From: an uncultured Burkholderiales bacterium
GTDB lineage: Bacteria; Pseudomonadota; Gammaproteobacteria; Burkholderiales; Burkholderiaceae_C
Direction: 5' to 3'
Assembly (NCBI GenBank): GCA_903820745.1
Contig: CAIJIT010000162.1
Coordinates: 1 to 64,000, forward strand
DNA: 64,000 bases
Shown here: positions 22,582-33,233 of the stretch, in pieces
Layout: every line of letters starts with the position of its first letter
Numbering within the stretch: position 1 is the first letter of the stretch
Made by a program: the position numbers and the translations under genes
The notes under the pieces: generated by a model
Told to the model about the DNA's origin: nothing
Database searches by the model: none
Seen by the model: only the letters and a program-made list of their open reading frames with translations

Positions 22582-23982
22582 TCAGTGAGCGTTGAAGGTC
22601 ACACGATCGGGCACCGGCTTGGGCGTACCCAAACGGCTCCACCAAGGCATCATCAGGAAGAAGCCGAAGTAGAAGAAGGTGCCGATCTGCGCGATCAGCG
22701 TGCCGATTTCGCTCGGCGGCTTGATGCCCAGGTAACCGAGAATCGCAAAGAACACCACGAACAGGGCGTAGACATATTTATGCCAGTCAGGGCGATAACG
22801 GATCGACTTGACCGGGCTGTGATCGAGCCAGGGCAGGAAGAACATGATCACGACCGCACCGCCCATCACCACGACGCCCCAGAACTTGGCATCGAAGGTC
22901 TTCAGCAAGGCCACGCCAACCAGCGCAAACAGCAGCAAGGCAATCTTGCCCTTGGCCGAGAATTGGCCTTTCAGCACGGCCAGCACGGCACTGATCGCGA
23001 CCACGCCTGCCAGCACGTTGACCATCGAATCATTGGTTGCACGCAGCATCGAGTAGTAAGGCGTGAAGTACCAGACTGGCGCGATGTGGGCCGGCGTCTG
23101 CAGCGGATTGGCCGGGATGAAATTGTTGTATTCGAGGAAATAGCCACCCATCTCCGGCGCAAAAAAGATGATCGCCGTGAACACCATCAGGAACAGGCTC
23201 AGCGCATAGATGTCATGCACGGTGTAGAACGGATGGAAAGGGATGCCGTCGAGCGGGCGACCCTGTGAATCCTTCTTGGCCTTGATCTCGATGCCGTCAG
23301 GATTGTTCGATCCGACTTCATGCAAGGCGATGATGTGTGCGACCACCAGGCCCAGCAGCACCAACGGTACGGCGATCACGTGGAAACTGAAGAAACGGTT
23401 CAAGGTCGCATCGCCGACCACATAGTCGCCGCGAATCAGCAGCGCCAGGTCTTCACCGACGAACGGCACAGCGGCGAACAGGTTGACGATCACCTGGGCG
23501 CCCCAGTAGGACATCTGGCCCCAGGGCAGCAAATAGCCCATGAAAGCCTCGGCCATCAGGCACAGGAAAATGGCACAGCCGAAGATCCAGACCAGTTCGC
23601 GCGGATTGCGGTAGGAGCCGTAAATCAAGCCACGGAACATATGCATGTAGACGACGATAAAGAATGCCGAAGCCCCGGTCGAATGCATATAGCGGATCAA
23701 CCAGCCCCAGGGCACATCGCGCATGATGTACTCGACCGAAGCAAACGCGAGCGCTGCGTCCGGTTTGTAATGCATGACCAGGAAGATGCCGGTGACGATC
23801 TGGATCACCAGCACCACCAGGGCGAGCGAGCCGAAGATATAGAACCAGTTGAAGTTCTTCGGCGCGTAGTACTCGGACAAATGTTCTTTGTAGAGCTTGC
23901 TGGCGGGGAAACGGTTGTCGACCCAGGTCAGCAGCTTTTCGCCCATTGCGGCGCCGGCGGGAGCTTGTTTGAATTCAGCCAT
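22582..23982 (-). CDS. petB: Ubiquinol-cytochrome c reductase cytochrome b
   Basis: 466 aa; YYAPKNFNWFYIFGSLALVVLVIQIVTGIFLVMHY; LLPWGQMSYWGAQVI. Confidence 0.97.
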   Translation of the reverse strand: MAEFKQAPAGAAMGEKLLTWVDNRFPASKLYKEHLSEYYAPKNFNWFYIFGSLALVVLVIQIVTGIFLVMHYKPDAALAFASVEYIMRDVPWGWLIRYMHSTGASAFFIVVYMHMFRGLIYGSYRNPRELVWIFGCAIFLCLMAEAFMGYLLPWGQMSYWGAQVIVNLFAAVPFVGEDLALLIRGDYVVGDATLNRFFSFHVIAVPLVLLGLVVAHIIALHEVGSNNPDGIEIKAKKDSQGRPLDGIPFHPFYTVHDIYALSLFLMVFTAIIFFAPEMGGYFLEYNNFIPANPLQTPAHIAPVWYFTPYYSMLRATNDSMVNVLAGVVAISAVLAVLKGQFSAKGKIALLLFALVGVALLKTFDAKFWGVVVMGGAVVIMFFLPWLDHSPVKSIRYRPDWHKYVYALFVVFFAILGYLGIKPPSEIGTLIAQIGTFFYFGFFLMMPWWSRLGTPKPVPDRVTFNAH

Positions 23983-23996
23983 GGTGACCTCTGCGC

Positions 23997-24593
23997 TTAA
24001 GCCTGCTTGTCTTCACCAATGATGATCTTGGTGTCAGACAGATACATATGGGGAGGCACCTCGAGGTTGTCGGGTGCCGGCTTGTTCTTGAAGACACGGC
24101 CTGCCAGGTCGAAGGTCGACCCATGGCAAGGGCAGAGAAAGCCGCCCGGCCAGTCTTCAGGCAAAGATGGCTGTGCACCGGCCTGGAATTTGTCACTCGG
24201 CGAACAACCGAGGTGCGAGCAGATGCCGACAGCGACGAAATACTCGGGCTTGATCGACCGGTGCTGATTCTTGGCGTAAGCAGGCGTCGGATAGGCCTTG
24301 CGTTCGGACTGCGGATCGACCAACTGTCCTTCGTCGTCTTTCAACGAGGCCACCTGTTCCGGCGTACGACGCACAATCCAGACCGGCTTGCCGCGCCATT
24401 CGACGGTCAATTTTTGACCCGGCAAAATTGCGCCGATGTCGACTTCTACAGCCGCTCCAGCAGCCTTGGCGCGTTCAGACGGCGCGAACGTACTGACGAA
24501 TGGCACTGCGGTGGCCACACCACCGGCAGCACCGGCACAACCCGCGGCAATCATCCACGTGCGCTTGCCTTGGTCAACTTGCTTGTCACTCAT
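23997..24593 (-). CDS. petA: Ubiquinol-cytochrome c reductase Rieske iron-sulfur subunit
   Basis: CSHLGCSP and [15 protein letters not shown] Rieske motifs; Tat-like N-terminal region. Confidence 0.96.
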   Translation of the reverse strand: MSDKQVDQGKRTWMIAAGCAGAAGGVATAVPFVSTFAPSERAKAAGAAVEVDIGAILPGQKLTVEWRGKPVWIVRRTPEQVASLKDDEGQLVDPQSERKAYPTPAYAKNQHRSIKPEYFVAVGICSHLGCSPSDKFQAGAQPSLPEDWPGGFLCPCHGSTFDLAGRVFKNKPAPDNLEVPPHMYLSDTKIIIGEDKQA

Positions 24594-24771
24594 GAGCATC
24601 CTCAAACGAAACTTCAGATCGGGGCAGCCTTGGATTCTAACGGACAGCGCCGCATGCTTTGCTCCGGATCGTTGTGCAATTCCGCTTCAGGCTCCAAATT
24701 TTGCGGCTTGCACAAGCAATGCGGTCGCGTTTCTCGCAAAATCTCCAGGCAATTGCAACGGTCCAAAGCAT

Positions 24772-25227
24772 ATGGAGTTCGGCATGGGATTTTTTTCGGA
24801 ATTCAGGGAGTTTGCCGTCAAAGGCAACGTCGTCGACCTGGCGGTGGGCGTGATCATTGGTGGCGCTTTCGGCAAGATCGTCGATTCGGTGGTCAAGGAT
24901 CTGGTGATGCCGGTGGTCGGGCGCCTGCTCGGCGGCATCGACTTTTCGAATGATTTCATCATGCTGGCGAATCCTCCGCCGGCTTTCAAGGGGCCGATGA
25001 CTCTGGAAGCCTTGAACAAGGCCGGCGTGCCGCTGTTCGCTTATGGCAACTTTCTGACCGTGCTGCTGAACTTCGTCATCCTGGCTTTCATCATCTTTTT
25101 GATGGTCAGACAAATCAATCGGCTCAAGCGCTCAGACCCACCGCCAGTGGTTGTGGCAACTGCGGAAGACATCCTGCTGCTGCGCGAGATCCGCGACGAA
25201 CTGAGGCAGGGCCGAGGTCAAGCCTAG
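24772..25227 (+). CDS. mscL: Large-conductance mechanosensitive channel
   Basis: [44 protein letters not shown]. Confidence 0.96.
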   Translation: MEFGMGFFSEFREFAVKGNVVDLAVGVIIGGAFGKIVDSVVKDLVMPVVGRLLGGIDFSNDFIMLANPPPAFKGPMTLEALNKAGVPLFAYGNFLTVLLNFVILAFIIFLMVRQINRLKRSDPPPVVVATAEDILLLREIRDELRQGRGQA

Positions 25228-25330
25228 TGGTTTGGACGACGCCTATCGATTTCAAGCAGTCCGAGCAGTCGGGCTGCTTGTCCCTTCACCTTTACAGGCC
25301 GGGCTCGCATTGCTCACCCCCTCCTAGGGC

Positions 25331-25357
25331 AAAAAACCCTGCGCAGGCAGGGTTTTT
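25331..25357. terminator. Bidirectional intrinsic terminator between mscL and the Bug-family gene
   Basis: AAAAAACCCTGCGCAGGCAGGGTTTTT: GC stem flanked by A and T tracts, between convergent genes. Confidence 0.8.
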
Positions 25358-25362
25358 AGTCC

Positions 25363-26331
25363 CTAGTCGGCATACATGCCGGCGGCTTTGATGATGGGGC
25401 CCCATTTGTTGATTTCGGCTTCAACGAACTTCTTGTGGGCCGGACCGTTCAAGCGGGCATCAGTAACCATGACGGCACCGAGCTCTTCCATGCGCTTGAT
25501 CAGTTCTGGATCCTTCATTGCCACCATCAGCGCATTGTGAATCTTGTCGAGAATCGGCTTGGGCGTGCCCTTCGGTGCATAGACACCATGCCAGATCGCA
25601 ACCGAGAACCCCTTCAAACCGAGTTCGTCCAGCGTCGGCAGATTTTTCAGCACCGGCGTGGCAACGCGCTGCGGCGTCGTGACCGCAAAGGCCTTGATCT
25701 TGCCGCCGGCGATCTGCGAAGTCGTGCTGGTGGTTTGATCGCACATCAGGTCGACCTGACCGCCAAGCAGGTCGGTCATCGCCGGCCCCGTGCCTTTGTA
25801 GGGAACCGTCGTCATGTCGATCTTGAGCGTGCTTTGAAACAGCAGGCCGCACAAATGCGAGGCTGAACCCAGACCAGCATTGGCAAGATTGATCTTGCCT
25901 TTGTTGGCGTCCAACCATTTGGTCAATTCGGCGTAGTTGCTGGCAGGCAGCGACGGCTTGCCAATCAAGGTCATCGGAACCTCGACAATCATGCCGAGAT
26001 ATTCGAAATCTTCGAGCGTCTTGTAGGTCAGATTGCGGTACAGCGCTGGCGAAGTCGCCATGCCGATATGGTGCAGCAGCAAGGTGTAGCCATCAGGCGC
26101 AGCTCTGGCGACCTTGGCGGTGGCAATCGTGCCGCCGGCGCCGCCGACATTTTCAACCACTACGGTATTTCCGAGCGGTTTGCGCAGCGACTCGGCAAAG
26201 TCACGCGCCACCTTGTCGGTGGGCCCGCCCGCAGCAAAAGGTACGACCACATTGACTGCTTTTTCAGGGTAATCAGCCAATGCAGCACCGGCTGCGAGAC
26301 CCACCAGAAATCCAACCATCAGCTTTTTCAT
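25363..26331 (-). CDS. Bug/TctC family tripartite tricarboxylate transporter substrate-binding protein
   Basis: YPEKAVNVVVPFAAGGPTDKVARDFAESLRKPLGNTVVVENVGGAGG. Confidence 0.93.
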   Translation of the reverse strand: MKKLMVGFLVGLAAGAALADYPEKAVNVVVPFAAGGPTDKVARDFAESLRKPLGNTVVVENVGGAGGTIATAKVARAAPDGYTLLLHHIGMATSPALYRNLTYKTLEDFEYLGMIVEVPMTLIGKPSLPASNYAELTKWLDANKGKINLANAGLGSASHLCGLLFQSTLKIDMTTVPYKGTGPAMTDLLGGQVDLMCDQTTSTTSQIAGGKIKAFAVTTPQRVATPVLKNLPTLDELGLKGFSVAIWHGVYAPKGTPKPILDKIHNALMVAMKDPELIKRMEELGAVMVTDARLNGPAHKKFVEAEINKWGPIIKAAGMYAD

Positions 26332-26417
26332 TGTTTTCCTCATAAACCTAAAATTATGACCCTTGATGCTATGCCCCGAGCGAGTCGCTGCAATCGAGGA
26401 AACTACTTAATCCCGTC

Positions 26418-27680
26418 TCAAGCATAGCTGCGCGCGTCTTCGATCACCTTGCCGTCATTGGGCAGGCTGCCAGGGGCCAGCAGCAGCACCTCGGTGCGCA
26501 GCTTGGTGACCTCGCGGGTCACAGCGGCCAGACTTGCCGCCAGCCCTTGGGCCGAGTCGGCGACTTCGACTTTCAGCGTCATCCGGTCCTGCGCCATCTC
26601 GCCCTCGACCACCAGACGCGCCCGGCCGGCTTGCGGAAAGCGCCGCATGATTTCAGCCACCTGGGCAGCGTGGACAAACATGCCGCGCACCTTGGCGGAC
26701 TGGTCAGCACGCCCCAGCCAACCCTTGATGCGTGCATTGCTGCGGCCGCTCGGACATTGCCCCGACATGAAAGCTGACAGATCGCCGGTGCCAAAGCGGA
26801 TCAAGGGGTAATCCGGATTCAAGGTGGTGACGACCAGCTCGCCAACCTCTCCTTGCGGCACCGGATCGCCGGTACCTGGACGAACGATTTCGACGATCAC
26901 GCCCTCATCCAGTACCAGGCCCTCACGCGCGGCCGTTTCATAAGCGATCAGGCCGATGTCAGCGGTGGCATAGCATTGGTAGCCTGCCACACCGCGTGCC
27001 GCCAACCAGTCGCGCAAATTGGGCGTGAACGCCTCGCCGCTGAGCAAGGCCTTGCTGACCGAACCGATTTCCACCCCGGTTTCAGCTGCCTTGTCGAGCA
27101 GGATCTTCAGGAAGCTCGGTGTGCCGACATAAGCTTGCGGCCGCAACTCGGTGATCGCCTGCAACTGCAATTCGGTGTTTCCAACGCCGCCCGGAAAGAC
27201 CGCGCAGCCCAGCGCATGAGCACCGCTTTCCATCATCGATCCGGCTGGCGTCAGGTGGTAGCTGAAACTGTTGTGGACCAAATCGCCCGCGCGCACCCCA
27301 GCGGCGAAAATCGCCCTGGCCATCCGCCAGTAATCGGCCGCCTGCCCCTCGGGTTCGTAGATCGGTCCAGGCGACTGGAACACCCGCCGCGCCCCGCTGG
27401 CGCGCACGCAACCCGACCAACCAATGGCCGAATAACCACCGAAGCTGTCGCTGGCCCGCTGCTGCTGCTGCCTGGCCAGCAACTCATACTTGCGCGTCAC
27501 CGGCAGTCCGGCCAAGGCCTGACGGCTGCTGATCGAAGCCGCATCAATGCCTGCAAACAGCTCGGCGAAGGCCGCGGTGCTCGCTTTCGCATGTTTGACC
27601 TGCCCGGGCAAAGCCGCCATCAACGCCTGCTCACGCAAGGCCGGGTCGCGGGCTTCGAGTTCATCGTAAAAGTCGGTCAT
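26418..27680 (-). CDS. Phenylacetate-CoA ligase-like (PaaK family) AMP-forming ligase
   Basis: YVGTPSFLKILLDKAAETG; VGELVVTTLNPDYPLIRFGTGDLS; GWLGRADQSAKVRGMFVH. Confidence 0.88.
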   Translation of the reverse strand: MTDFYDELEARDPALREQALMAALPGQVKHAKASTAAFAELFAGIDAASISSRQALAGLPVTRKYELLARQQQQRASDSFGGYSAIGWSGCVRASGARRVFQSPGPIYEPEGQAADYWRMARAIFAAGVRAGDLVHNSFSYHLTPAGSMMESGAHALGCAVFPGGVGNTELQLQAITELRPQAYVGTPSFLKILLDKAAETGVEIGSVSKALLSGEAFTPNLRDWLAARGVAGYQCYATADIGLIAYETAAREGLVLDEGVIVEIVRPGTGDPVPQGEVGELVVTTLNPDYPLIRFGTGDLSAFMSGQCPSGRSNARIKGWLGRADQSAKVRGMFVHAAQVAEIMRRFPQAGRARLVVEGEMAQDRMTLKVEVADSAQGLAASLAAVTREVTKLRTEVLLLAPGSLPNDGKVIEDARSYA

Positions 27681-27973
27681 GTCGTCTCGTCCATCCAGCG
27701 CGTCAGGCGGCGCTTGATTTCATCCTGAACCGCCCGCACTTCGGCATGAGTCCTGCAATTGCGGACGTCCCATTCCGGACAGTGGGCGGGCCGTTTGACG
27801 ATGCGAGCCTGCAGCATCCCTTCAGCCAAGCTCAACTCGATCACGCTGCGGCCGCGCCAGCTGAAACCATCGCGCGAAGCAGCCAGGCCAGCAAGGTCGC
27901 GCAAGCTGCGTTTGAGTTGCAGCAAGGCCTCATCGGGTTTGAAGGCCGGCATGGCAAAGAATTGATCGCTCAT
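27677..27973 (-). CDS. Small conserved-looking protein of unknown function, translationally coupled to the PaaK-like ligase
   Basis: 98-aa ORF between the LivF-like gene and the PaaK-like gene; overlaps the latter's start by 4 nt. Confidence 0.7.
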   Translation of the reverse strand: MSDQFFAMPAFKPDEALLQLKRSLRDLAGLAASRDGFSWRGRSVIELSLAEGMLQARIVKRPAHCPEWDVRNCRTHAEVRAVQDEIKRRLTRWMDETT

Positions 27974-27995
27974 CGTCGCTTAACTCAAGGCCCGC

Positions 27996-28802
27996 TCAGG
28001 CCAGCCAGCGCTTTCTGCGCTTGTAACTCTTCACATCCTTGAAGCTCTTGCGGTCGCCGCCGCCCATGCCGAGGTAGAACTCCTTGACATCCTCGTTCTC
28101 GCGCAAGGCAGGAGCTTCGCCGTCCATGACGACGCGGCCGTTCTCGAGGATGTAGCCATAGTCGGCATAACGCAGCGCCATATTGGTGTTCTGTTCGGCC
28201 AGCAAAAAAGTCACGCCTTCCTTGGTGTTGAGGTCCTTGACGATCTCGAACACTTCCTGGACGATTTGCGGCGCCAGGCCCATCGAAGGCTCATCAAGCA
28301 GAACCATCTTCGGGTTGGCCATCAGGGCGCGCCCGATCGCGCACATCTGCTGTTCGCCGCCAGAGGTGTAGGCGGCCTGCGATTTGCCGCGTGTTTTCAG
28401 ACGCGGGAAATAGCTGTAGACCTTCTCCAAAGTATGCGCTATCGCCGCCTTGCCATCGCGACGCGTATAGGCCCCGGTCATCAGGTTGTCCTCAATGCTC
28501 AGGTGGGCGAAGCAATGCCGACCTTCCATCACCTGGATCACGCCGCGGTTGACCATTTCCGAGGTCGACAGCTTTTCGATGCGCTCGCCGCGCAGCTCGA
28601 TCGACCCTTTGGTGACCTCGCCACGCTCGCCCGCCAGCAGGTTGCTGACCGCCCGCAGCGTCGTCGTCTTGCCGGCGCCATTGCCGCCGAGCAGGGCTAC
28701 GACGGCGCCTTCACGCACCTGCAATGACACACCTTTCAGCACCAGGATCACATGGTTGTAGATGACCTCGATGCCGTTCACGTCCAGAAGAATATTGCTC
28801 AT
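27996..28802 (-). CDS. ABC transporter ATP-binding protein (LivF-like)
   Basis: GGNGAGKTTTLRAVSNLL; TSGGEQQMCAIGRALMANPKMVLLDEPSMGLAP. Confidence 0.93.
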   Translation of the reverse strand: MSNILLDVNGIEVIYNHVILVLKGVSLQVREGAVVALLGGNGAGKTTTLRAVSNLLAGERGEVTKGSIELRGERIEKLSTSEMVNRGVIQVMEGRHCFAHLSIEDNLMTGAYTRRDGKAAIAHTLEKVYSYFPRLKTRGKSQAAYTSGGEQQMCAIGRALMANPKMVLLDEPSMGLAPQIVQEVFEIVKDLNTKEGVTFLLAEQNTNMALRYADYGYILENGRVVMDGEAPALRENEDVKEFYLGMGGGDRKSFKDVKSYKRRKRWLA

Positions 28803-28907
28803 GTTCGCCTCAGGTTCAGCGAAACGTCGCACGCGGCGTTTCGCTGAAGGCTCCCCAAGAAGCCCTCCCCCGGCACCGTATTCAGATCGGCACCGGAGGA
28901 AAATTGA

Positions 28908-30242
28908 TCAGGATTGGCAATCGGCCGGTGCGCGCCTTGTCACCTTCTTCTCGCCGGCGTACTTGTCGGCAGCGGCGCGGATCATCGGCTTGAGGATCTG
29001 CTCGTCAGCCTCGTACCAGTCCGACGAAAAGCCCCATTTCGCACCGTCCCATGTGTGCACACGAGCCCAACTCGAACCCATATGGTCGAGGCAGGAGGTG
29101 CTGACCGGACGCATCACGCCAGCAAAGCCGAGCGCGTCGAGTTTCTTCTGGTCAAGGTTCAGGTTTTCCAGGCCCCAGCGCACCTGCTCGGTATTCATGA
29201 CCTTGCCCTTGCCAAAGCGCTCCTGGGCCCGCCGCACGGCTTCAACTCCGAGCATCTGGATGATCAGACCGCGCATATAAAGCACCTGGCCGACTTCATC
29301 CTTCGGACCTGTGCCTTGGCCCTTGTCGTGCACAAGTTTGAGGATGTCCTGCACCACCTTGGCATTGCGATCAGCGCCATGCTGCAGCGCCAACGCGTTG
29401 TAGCCCTTGGCGCCCATGCCGACGTCTTTGACATCAGGCTCGGCGCCGGCCCACCAGACGCCATACATCTTGTCGCGCGGATAACCCGTGGCTTGTGCTT
29501 CCTTCAACGCCGTCGAGTTCATCACGCCCCAACCCCACAGCAGCACGTAATCGGGCTTGCTCTGGCGCACCTGCAACCAGGCCGATTTCTGTTCGACGCC
29601 AGGCGCCGTAACAGGAATCAACTGCAGCTCGAAGCCATGCATCTTGGCGCGTTCCTGCAGCAGCGGGATTGGCTCCTTGCCGAACGGGCTGTCGTGATAG
29701 ACGAGCGCGATCTTCTTGCCCTTGAGCTTGTCGAGGCCGCCTTCCTTCTTGCCGATATGCTGGATCAGCACATCGGCGCCGGTCCAGTAGCTGCCCAGGA
29801 TGGGGAAATTCCACTTGAACACGCCGCCGTCCTGCGATGCGGCCAGGCCGTAGCCAACCGTGATCAGCGGCATCTTGTCGCCGGGTGCCTTGTCGGTCAG
29901 CGCGAAAGTGATGCCGGTCGACTGCGGATCGAAAAGCGTTGTCGTCTTGCCTTTGAGACGCTCATAGCATTCGACGCCCTTGTCGGTGGCGTAACCGGTT
30001 TCGCATTCCTCATAGGTGATCTTCACGCCATTGATGCCGCCATCGCGAGCATTGATCAGTTTGAGGTAATCCTGCTTGCCGTTGGCCCAGGGCGTACCGT
30101 TGGGTGCATAGGCGCCGGTGCGGTAGACCAGCAAGGGAAAGAACTGTTCCTTGGCCTGCGCATAGGCTGAAGGGGCGGTCAAAAGGGCGCTCAATGCAGT
30201 GGCCAGAGCGGCAACTGTCAGCGCAAGGGTCTTCAATTTCAT
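28908..30242 (-). CDS. ABC transporter substrate-binding protein (branched-chain amino-acid/aromatic type)
   Basis: Signal peptide MKLKTLALTVAALATALSALLTAPSAYAQ; periplasmic binding domain. Confidence 0.9.
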   Translation of the reverse strand: MKLKTLALTVAALATALSALLTAPSAYAQAKEQFFPLLVYRTGAYAPNGTPWANGKQDYLKLINARDGGINGVKITYEECETGYATDKGVECYERLKGKTTTLFDPQSTGITFALTDKAPGDKMPLITVGYGLAASQDGGVFKWNFPILGSYWTGADVLIQHIGKKEGGLDKLKGKKIALVYHDSPFGKEPIPLLQERAKMHGFELQLIPVTAPGVEQKSAWLQVRQSKPDYVLLWGWGVMNSTALKEAQATGYPRDKMYGVWWAGAEPDVKDVGMGAKGYNALALQHGADRNAKVVQDILKLVHDKGQGTGPKDEVGQVLYMRGLIIQMLGVEAVRRAQERFGKGKVMNTEQVRWGLENLNLDQKKLDALGFAGVMRPVSTSCLDHMGSSWARVHTWDGAKWGFSSDWYEADEQILKPMIRAAADKYAGEKKVTRRAPADCQS

Positions 30243-30329
30243 GTCTGCCTCCAGAGTTTGGACTATCAACATTGCACTCGTCAGTGCGACTTGCTCAAGC
30301 GGGCCCGTCGACCCGCAACCTACTAAAAA

Positions 30330-31406
30330 TCAATGAGGGAAAGGCCAGAGCCTGAGCTTTTCCTTGGCCGTCGACCACAAGCGGGCGATGCCATGCGGCT
30401 CAACAATCAGGAAAAACACAATCAAGGCGCCGAAAATCATGAACACCACATGCGAAACGATCGCGGTGTCGAAGCTGAGCCCCACCATGGAACCCATGGC
30501 AGGTAGCAACTGATCAAGCAGAATCGGCAGCAGCACGATGAAAGCGGCGCCAAAAATACTGCCCATGATCGAACCCAGGCCGCCGATGATGACCATGAAC
30601 AGCAACTGGAAAGACCGGTCGATCGAGAAGGCGGCCGGCTCCCATGAGCCCAGATAGACAAAACCCCAGAGCGCACCGGCGACGCCGACGATGAAGCTGC
30701 TGACCGCGAACGCCGTCAATTTCGCATGAACCGGACGGATGCCGATCACCGCTGCGGCCACATCCATGTCCCGGATCGCCATCCACTCACGGCCGATATG
30801 GCTGCGCACCAGATTTTTGGCCAGCAAGGCGAAGACCACCAGAAAGCTCAGGCAGAACAGATATTTGGAGACCGGCGTCTCGATCGGCAGACCGAAGACA
30901 TTGAGCCCGGCAACGCTGACCGAGCCTGAGGAACTGTTGTTGGTGAACCAGGAAATGCGCAGAAAAGCCCAGTCGACAAAGAACTGGGCCGCCAGCGTGG
31001 CCACCGCGAGATAGAGCCCCTTGATGCGCAGCGAGGGAATCCCGAACAGCACGCCGACGACAGTTGCACAGACACCCCCCATCAGCAGCGAAACCAGCAG
31101 CGGCATGCCTTCGATGCGCACCTGGAAGTTGTAGGCCGCGTAAGCGCCGACCGCCATGAAGGCGCCGGTGCCCAGCGAGATCTGCCCGCAATAACCGACC
31201 AGGATATTCAGCCCCAAAGCCGCCAGAGCGAGGATCAAAAACGGAATCAGCACCGCCCGGAAGTAGTACTCGCTGCCGAACAGCGGCACTACGACAAAAG
31301 CCAGCACCAGCAGCAAGCCGATCGCGATCCGGTCCTGCAGAATCGGGAATATCTGCTGGTCAGCGCTGTAGCTGGTCTTGAACTGGCCGTTTTCTCTGTA
31401 GAACAT
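30330..31406 (-). CDS. ABC transporter permease (LivM-like)
   Basis: LNILVGYCGQISLGTGAFMAVGAYAAYN; MVIIGGLGSIMGSIFGAAF. Confidence 0.92.
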   Translation of the reverse strand: MFYRENGQFKTSYSADQQIFPILQDRIAIGLLLVLAFVVVPLFGSEYYFRAVLIPFLILALAALGLNILVGYCGQISLGTGAFMAVGAYAAYNFQVRIEGMPLLVSLLMGGVCATVVGVLFGIPSLRIKGLYLAVATLAAQFFVDWAFLRISWFTNNSSSGSVSVAGLNVFGLPIETPVSKYLFCLSFLVVFALLAKNLVRSHIGREWMAIRDMDVAAAVIGIRPVHAKLTAFAVSSFIVGVAGALWGFVYLGSWEPAAFSIDRSFQLLFMVIIGGLGSIMGSIFGAAFIVLLPILLDQLLPAMGSMVGLSFDTAIVSHVVFMIFGALIVFFLIVEPHGIARLWSTAKEKLRLWPFPH

Positions 31407-31489
31407 TGGATATTTCTCTCAGCTGATTCAAGCAGGTAGCCCGTCATGCAGGCCGCAGGCCGGAATGCGGGGCAATGATCTGAAATCAC

Positions 31490-32419
31490 TCATACGCGGT
31501 CAATGATTTTTTCTCCAAACAGGCCCTGGGGACGGACCAGCAGGAAGAGCAGCGCCAGTACATAGGCGAACCAGATCTCGATGCCACCGCCGAAATAAGG
31601 CCCGATGAAAACCTCGGAGAGTTTCTCGCCAACGCCGATGATCAGCCCGCCGATGATGGCGCCGGGCACCGAGGTCAGTCCACCGAGAATCACCACCGGC
31701 AGGGCCTTCAGCGCCACCAGCGACAGGGAAAACTGCACTCCGAGCTTGCTGCCCCAGATGACGCCTGCGACCAGGGCGACGAAGCCCGCGACGCTCCAGA
31801 CGATGACCCAGATCCTTGAGAGCGGAATGCCGATCGATTGCGCGGCCTGGTGATCATCGGCCACTGCCCGCAAAGCGCGGCCGGTGCTGGTGAACTGGAA
31901 GAAAGCCGCCAGCGCAGCGACCAGCGCCGCCGCGATCAGCGCTGCGGCCAAGTCCTCCTGGTTGACCAGCAGGCCGCCAGCAAACAGTTGCTCGAACAAG
32001 AACATCGGATCCTTGGGCAGGCCGACGTCGATGCTGTAGATGTCATTGCCGAAAATCGTCTGCCCCAGACCGTCGAGGAAATAGGTGATCCCCAGCGTGG
32101 CCATCAGCAGCGTGATGCCCTCCTGATTGACCAATTTACTCAGACAAAGTCGCTCGATCGCCCAGGCCACCGCGATCATCACCAGCATTGCGCCACCGAA
32201 GGCCAGCAGGTTGATCAGCAACTTCCCCGACAACCCCGTCCATTGCGGAATCCACTGGGCGAAACGCGCCATCGCCAGCGCCGCGAACAAGACCATCGCG
32301 CCCTGGGCAAAGTTGAACACACCGCTGGCCTTGTAGATCAGCACAAAACCCAGTGCGACCAGCGAATAAAGCATGCCTGTCATCAAGCCGCCGATCAATG
32401 TTTCCAGAAACGGTCCCAT
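31490..32419 (-). CDS. ABC transporter permease (LivH-like)
   Basis: YSLVALGFVLIYKASGVFNFAQGAMVLFAA; VILGGLTSVPGAIIGGLIIGV. Confidence 0.92.
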   Translation of the reverse strand: MGPFLETLIGGLMTGMLYSLVALGFVLIYKASGVFNFAQGAMVLFAALAMARFAQWIPQWTGLSGKLLINLLAFGGAMLVMIAVAWAIERLCLSKLVNQEGITLLMATLGITYFLDGLGQTIFGNDIYSIDVGLPKDPMFLFEQLFAGGLLVNQEDLAAALIAAALVAALAAFFQFTSTGRALRAVADDHQAAQSIGIPLSRIWVIVWSVAGFVALVAGVIWGSKLGVQFSLSLVALKALPVVILGGLTSVPGAIIGGLIIGVGEKLSEVFIGPYFGGGIEIWFAYVLALLFLLVRPQGLFGEKIIDRV

Positions 32420-32441
32420 ATTGATGCTCCAGTTTCCGGTT

Positions 32442-33233
32442 TCAATGCGAAGCGCCGAGATAGGCGCTGATCACGTCTTCATTGCTGCGTACTTCGTCCG
32501 GCGTGCCATCGCCGATCTTCTTACCGTAGTCGAGTACGACGACCCGGTCCGAGATGTCCATCACCACGCCCATGTCATGTTCGATCAGCACGATGGTGGT
32601 GCCGAACTCGGCATTGACCTCGAGGATAAAGCGGCACATGTCCTGCTTTTCCTCGACATTCATCCCCGCCATCGGTTCGTCGAGCAACAGCACCTGCGGC
32701 TCCATCGCCAGCGCCCGACCCAGATCGACCCGCTTTTGCAGCCCATAAGGCAAACGCCCCACCGGCGTCTTGCGATAAGCCTGGATTTCCAGGAAATCGA
32801 TGACCTGCTCGACCTTGGCACGCTGTTCGTTTTCTTCGCGCTCGGCCGGGCCCCAGCCGAATGGGTCGCGAAAAGCCTGCCAGAGCAGATTGGTCTTCAT
32901 CTGCAGGTTGCGCCCGGTCATGATGTTGTCGAGCACGCTCATGCCCTTGAACAAGGCCAGATTCTGGAAGGTGCGCGCCACGCCCATCTCGGCCACCTGG
33001 CGCGAGTTCATATGCTTGAAAGTCTGGCCGCGGAAGGTGATCGAGCCCTGCTGCGGTTGATAGACGCCGTTGATGCAGTTGAGCATCGAACTCTTGCCCG
33101 CGCCATTCGGGCCAATGATCGCGCGGACCTCATGCTCGCGCACATTGAAGCTGATGTCGGTCAGCGCTTTCACCCCGCCGAAAGCGAGCGAAATGTTCTT
33201 CACATCGAGGATGATTTCGCCGATCTCTTTCAT
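32442..33233 (-). CDS. ABC transporter ATP-binding protein (LivG-like)
   Basis: GPNGAGKSSMLNCINGVYQPQQGSITF; LPYGLQKRVDLGRALAMEPQVLLLDEPMAGMN. Confidence 0.93.
   Translation of the reverse strand: MKEIGEIILDVKNISLAFGGVKALTDISFNVREHEVRAIIGPNGAGKSSMLNCINGVYQPQQGSITFRGQTFKHMNSRQVAEMGVARTFQNLALFKGMSVLDNIMTGRNLQMKTNLLWQAFRDPFGWGPAEREENEQRAKVEQVIDFLEIQAYRKTPVGRLPYGLQKRVDLGRALAMEPQVLLLDEPMAGMNVEEKQDMCRFILEVNAEFGTTIVLIEHDMGVVMDISDRVVVLDYGKKIGDGTPDEVRSNEDVISAYLGASH

Noticed and set aside
21697-23268. 523-aa plus-strand ORF
   Set aside because: Antisense to petC/petB, which have clear family motifs.
28914-30170. 418-aa plus-strand ORF
   Set aside because: Antisense to the ABC substrate-binding protein gene; no signature motifs.
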